In this document: piece by piece, positions 6,187 to 6,197 of the stretch
Layout: each line of letters opens with the position of its first letter
Position numbering within the stretch: position 1 is the stretch's first letter
Assembly (NCBI GenBank): GCA_020631315.1
Contig: JAHDHM010000225.1
Coordinates: forward strand, 1 to 6,197
DNA: 6,197 nucleotides
Direction of reading: 5' to 3'
DNA from: Acidimicrobiales bacterium
Lineage (GTDB): Bacteria; Actinomycetota; Acidimicrobiia; Acidimicrobiales; Poriferisodaliceae
Position numbers and translations under genes: made by a program
The notes under the pieces: model-generated
Database searches by the model: none
Told to the model about the DNA's origin: nothing
What the model saw: only the letters and a program-made list of their open reading frames with translations

Positions 6187-6197
6187 TACGCTCACGT

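Larger units (their letters stand above)
5963..6197 (-). other. Non-coding leader/control region upstream of the glycan operon
   Basis: These 235 bases, up to the right window edge, hold no gene I can support. One minus-strand open frame (6195-5950, 81 codons) crosses it, but its product resembles nothing known to me and its third-position G/C use is visibly lower than in the five real genes. The stretch is rich in inverted repeats and also has the least extreme base composition in the window, including a patch at 6099-6104. It is the natural place for the operon promoter, any operator, and possibly the end of a preceding transcript beyond the edge. Confidence 0.6.

Noticed and set aside
5950..6195. 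81-codon minus-strand open frame, or a shorter version from an internal ATG, upstream of the dehydratase
   Set aside because: Third-position G/C use is lower than in the real genes, the product has no recognisable features, and it spans several inverted repeats. A small leader peptide cannot be fully excluded, but nothing supports it.

Overview
The window holds five genes, all on the minus strand, packed head to tail as one polysaccharide (surface glycan) biosynthesis operon. The DNA is GC-rich throughout, with strong G/C preference at third codon positions and GTG as well as ATG starts. This fits a high-GC actinobacterium, perhaps an Acidimicrobiia-type lineage, but that is an impression from composition and protein style, not a proven assignment.

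In transcription order (right to left): 5962-4145 encodes a membrane-anchored, two-domain NDP-sugar 4,6-dehydratase of the CapD/WbpM/PglF family. 4133-3165 encodes a polytopic polyprenyl-phosphate glycosyl-1-phosphate transferase of the WecA/WbpL/MraY superfamily. 3168-2110 and 2113-1154 encode two different GT-B fold glycosyltransferases of the GT4 type. 1154-1 encodes the first 384 residues of a glutamine-dependent asparagine synthase (AsnB-like), whose C-terminus lies beyond the left edge. Three of the four junctions overlap by 1 to 4 bases and the fourth has an 11-base gap, so the set is almost certainly co-transcribed and translationally coupled.

A coherent working model: the dehydratase makes a 4-keto-6-deoxy UDP-HexNAc, precursor of a QuiNAc/FucNAc/bacillosamine-type sugar. 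The membrane transferase loads the finished sugar as sugar-1-phosphate onto undecaprenyl phosphate on the inner leaflet. The two glycosyltransferases extend the repeat unit. The AsnB-like protein may amidate a carboxyl group, possibly on a sugar acid. Flippase, polymerase, chain-length control and remaining sugar-tailoring genes are not in view and may lie on either side.

The right-hand 235 bases (5963-6197) contain no convincing gene. They carry several inverted repeats, including a 13-bp stem with a 3-base loop 36-64 bases before the first gene, and a CCCCA-N3-TGGGG dyad next to a weak promoter-like pair. This is the likely control region of the operon and the least explained part of the window. 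I saw no tRNA, rRNA, CRISPR array, insertion sequence or other sign of mobility. The gene set itself is a recognisable type rather than a new system.
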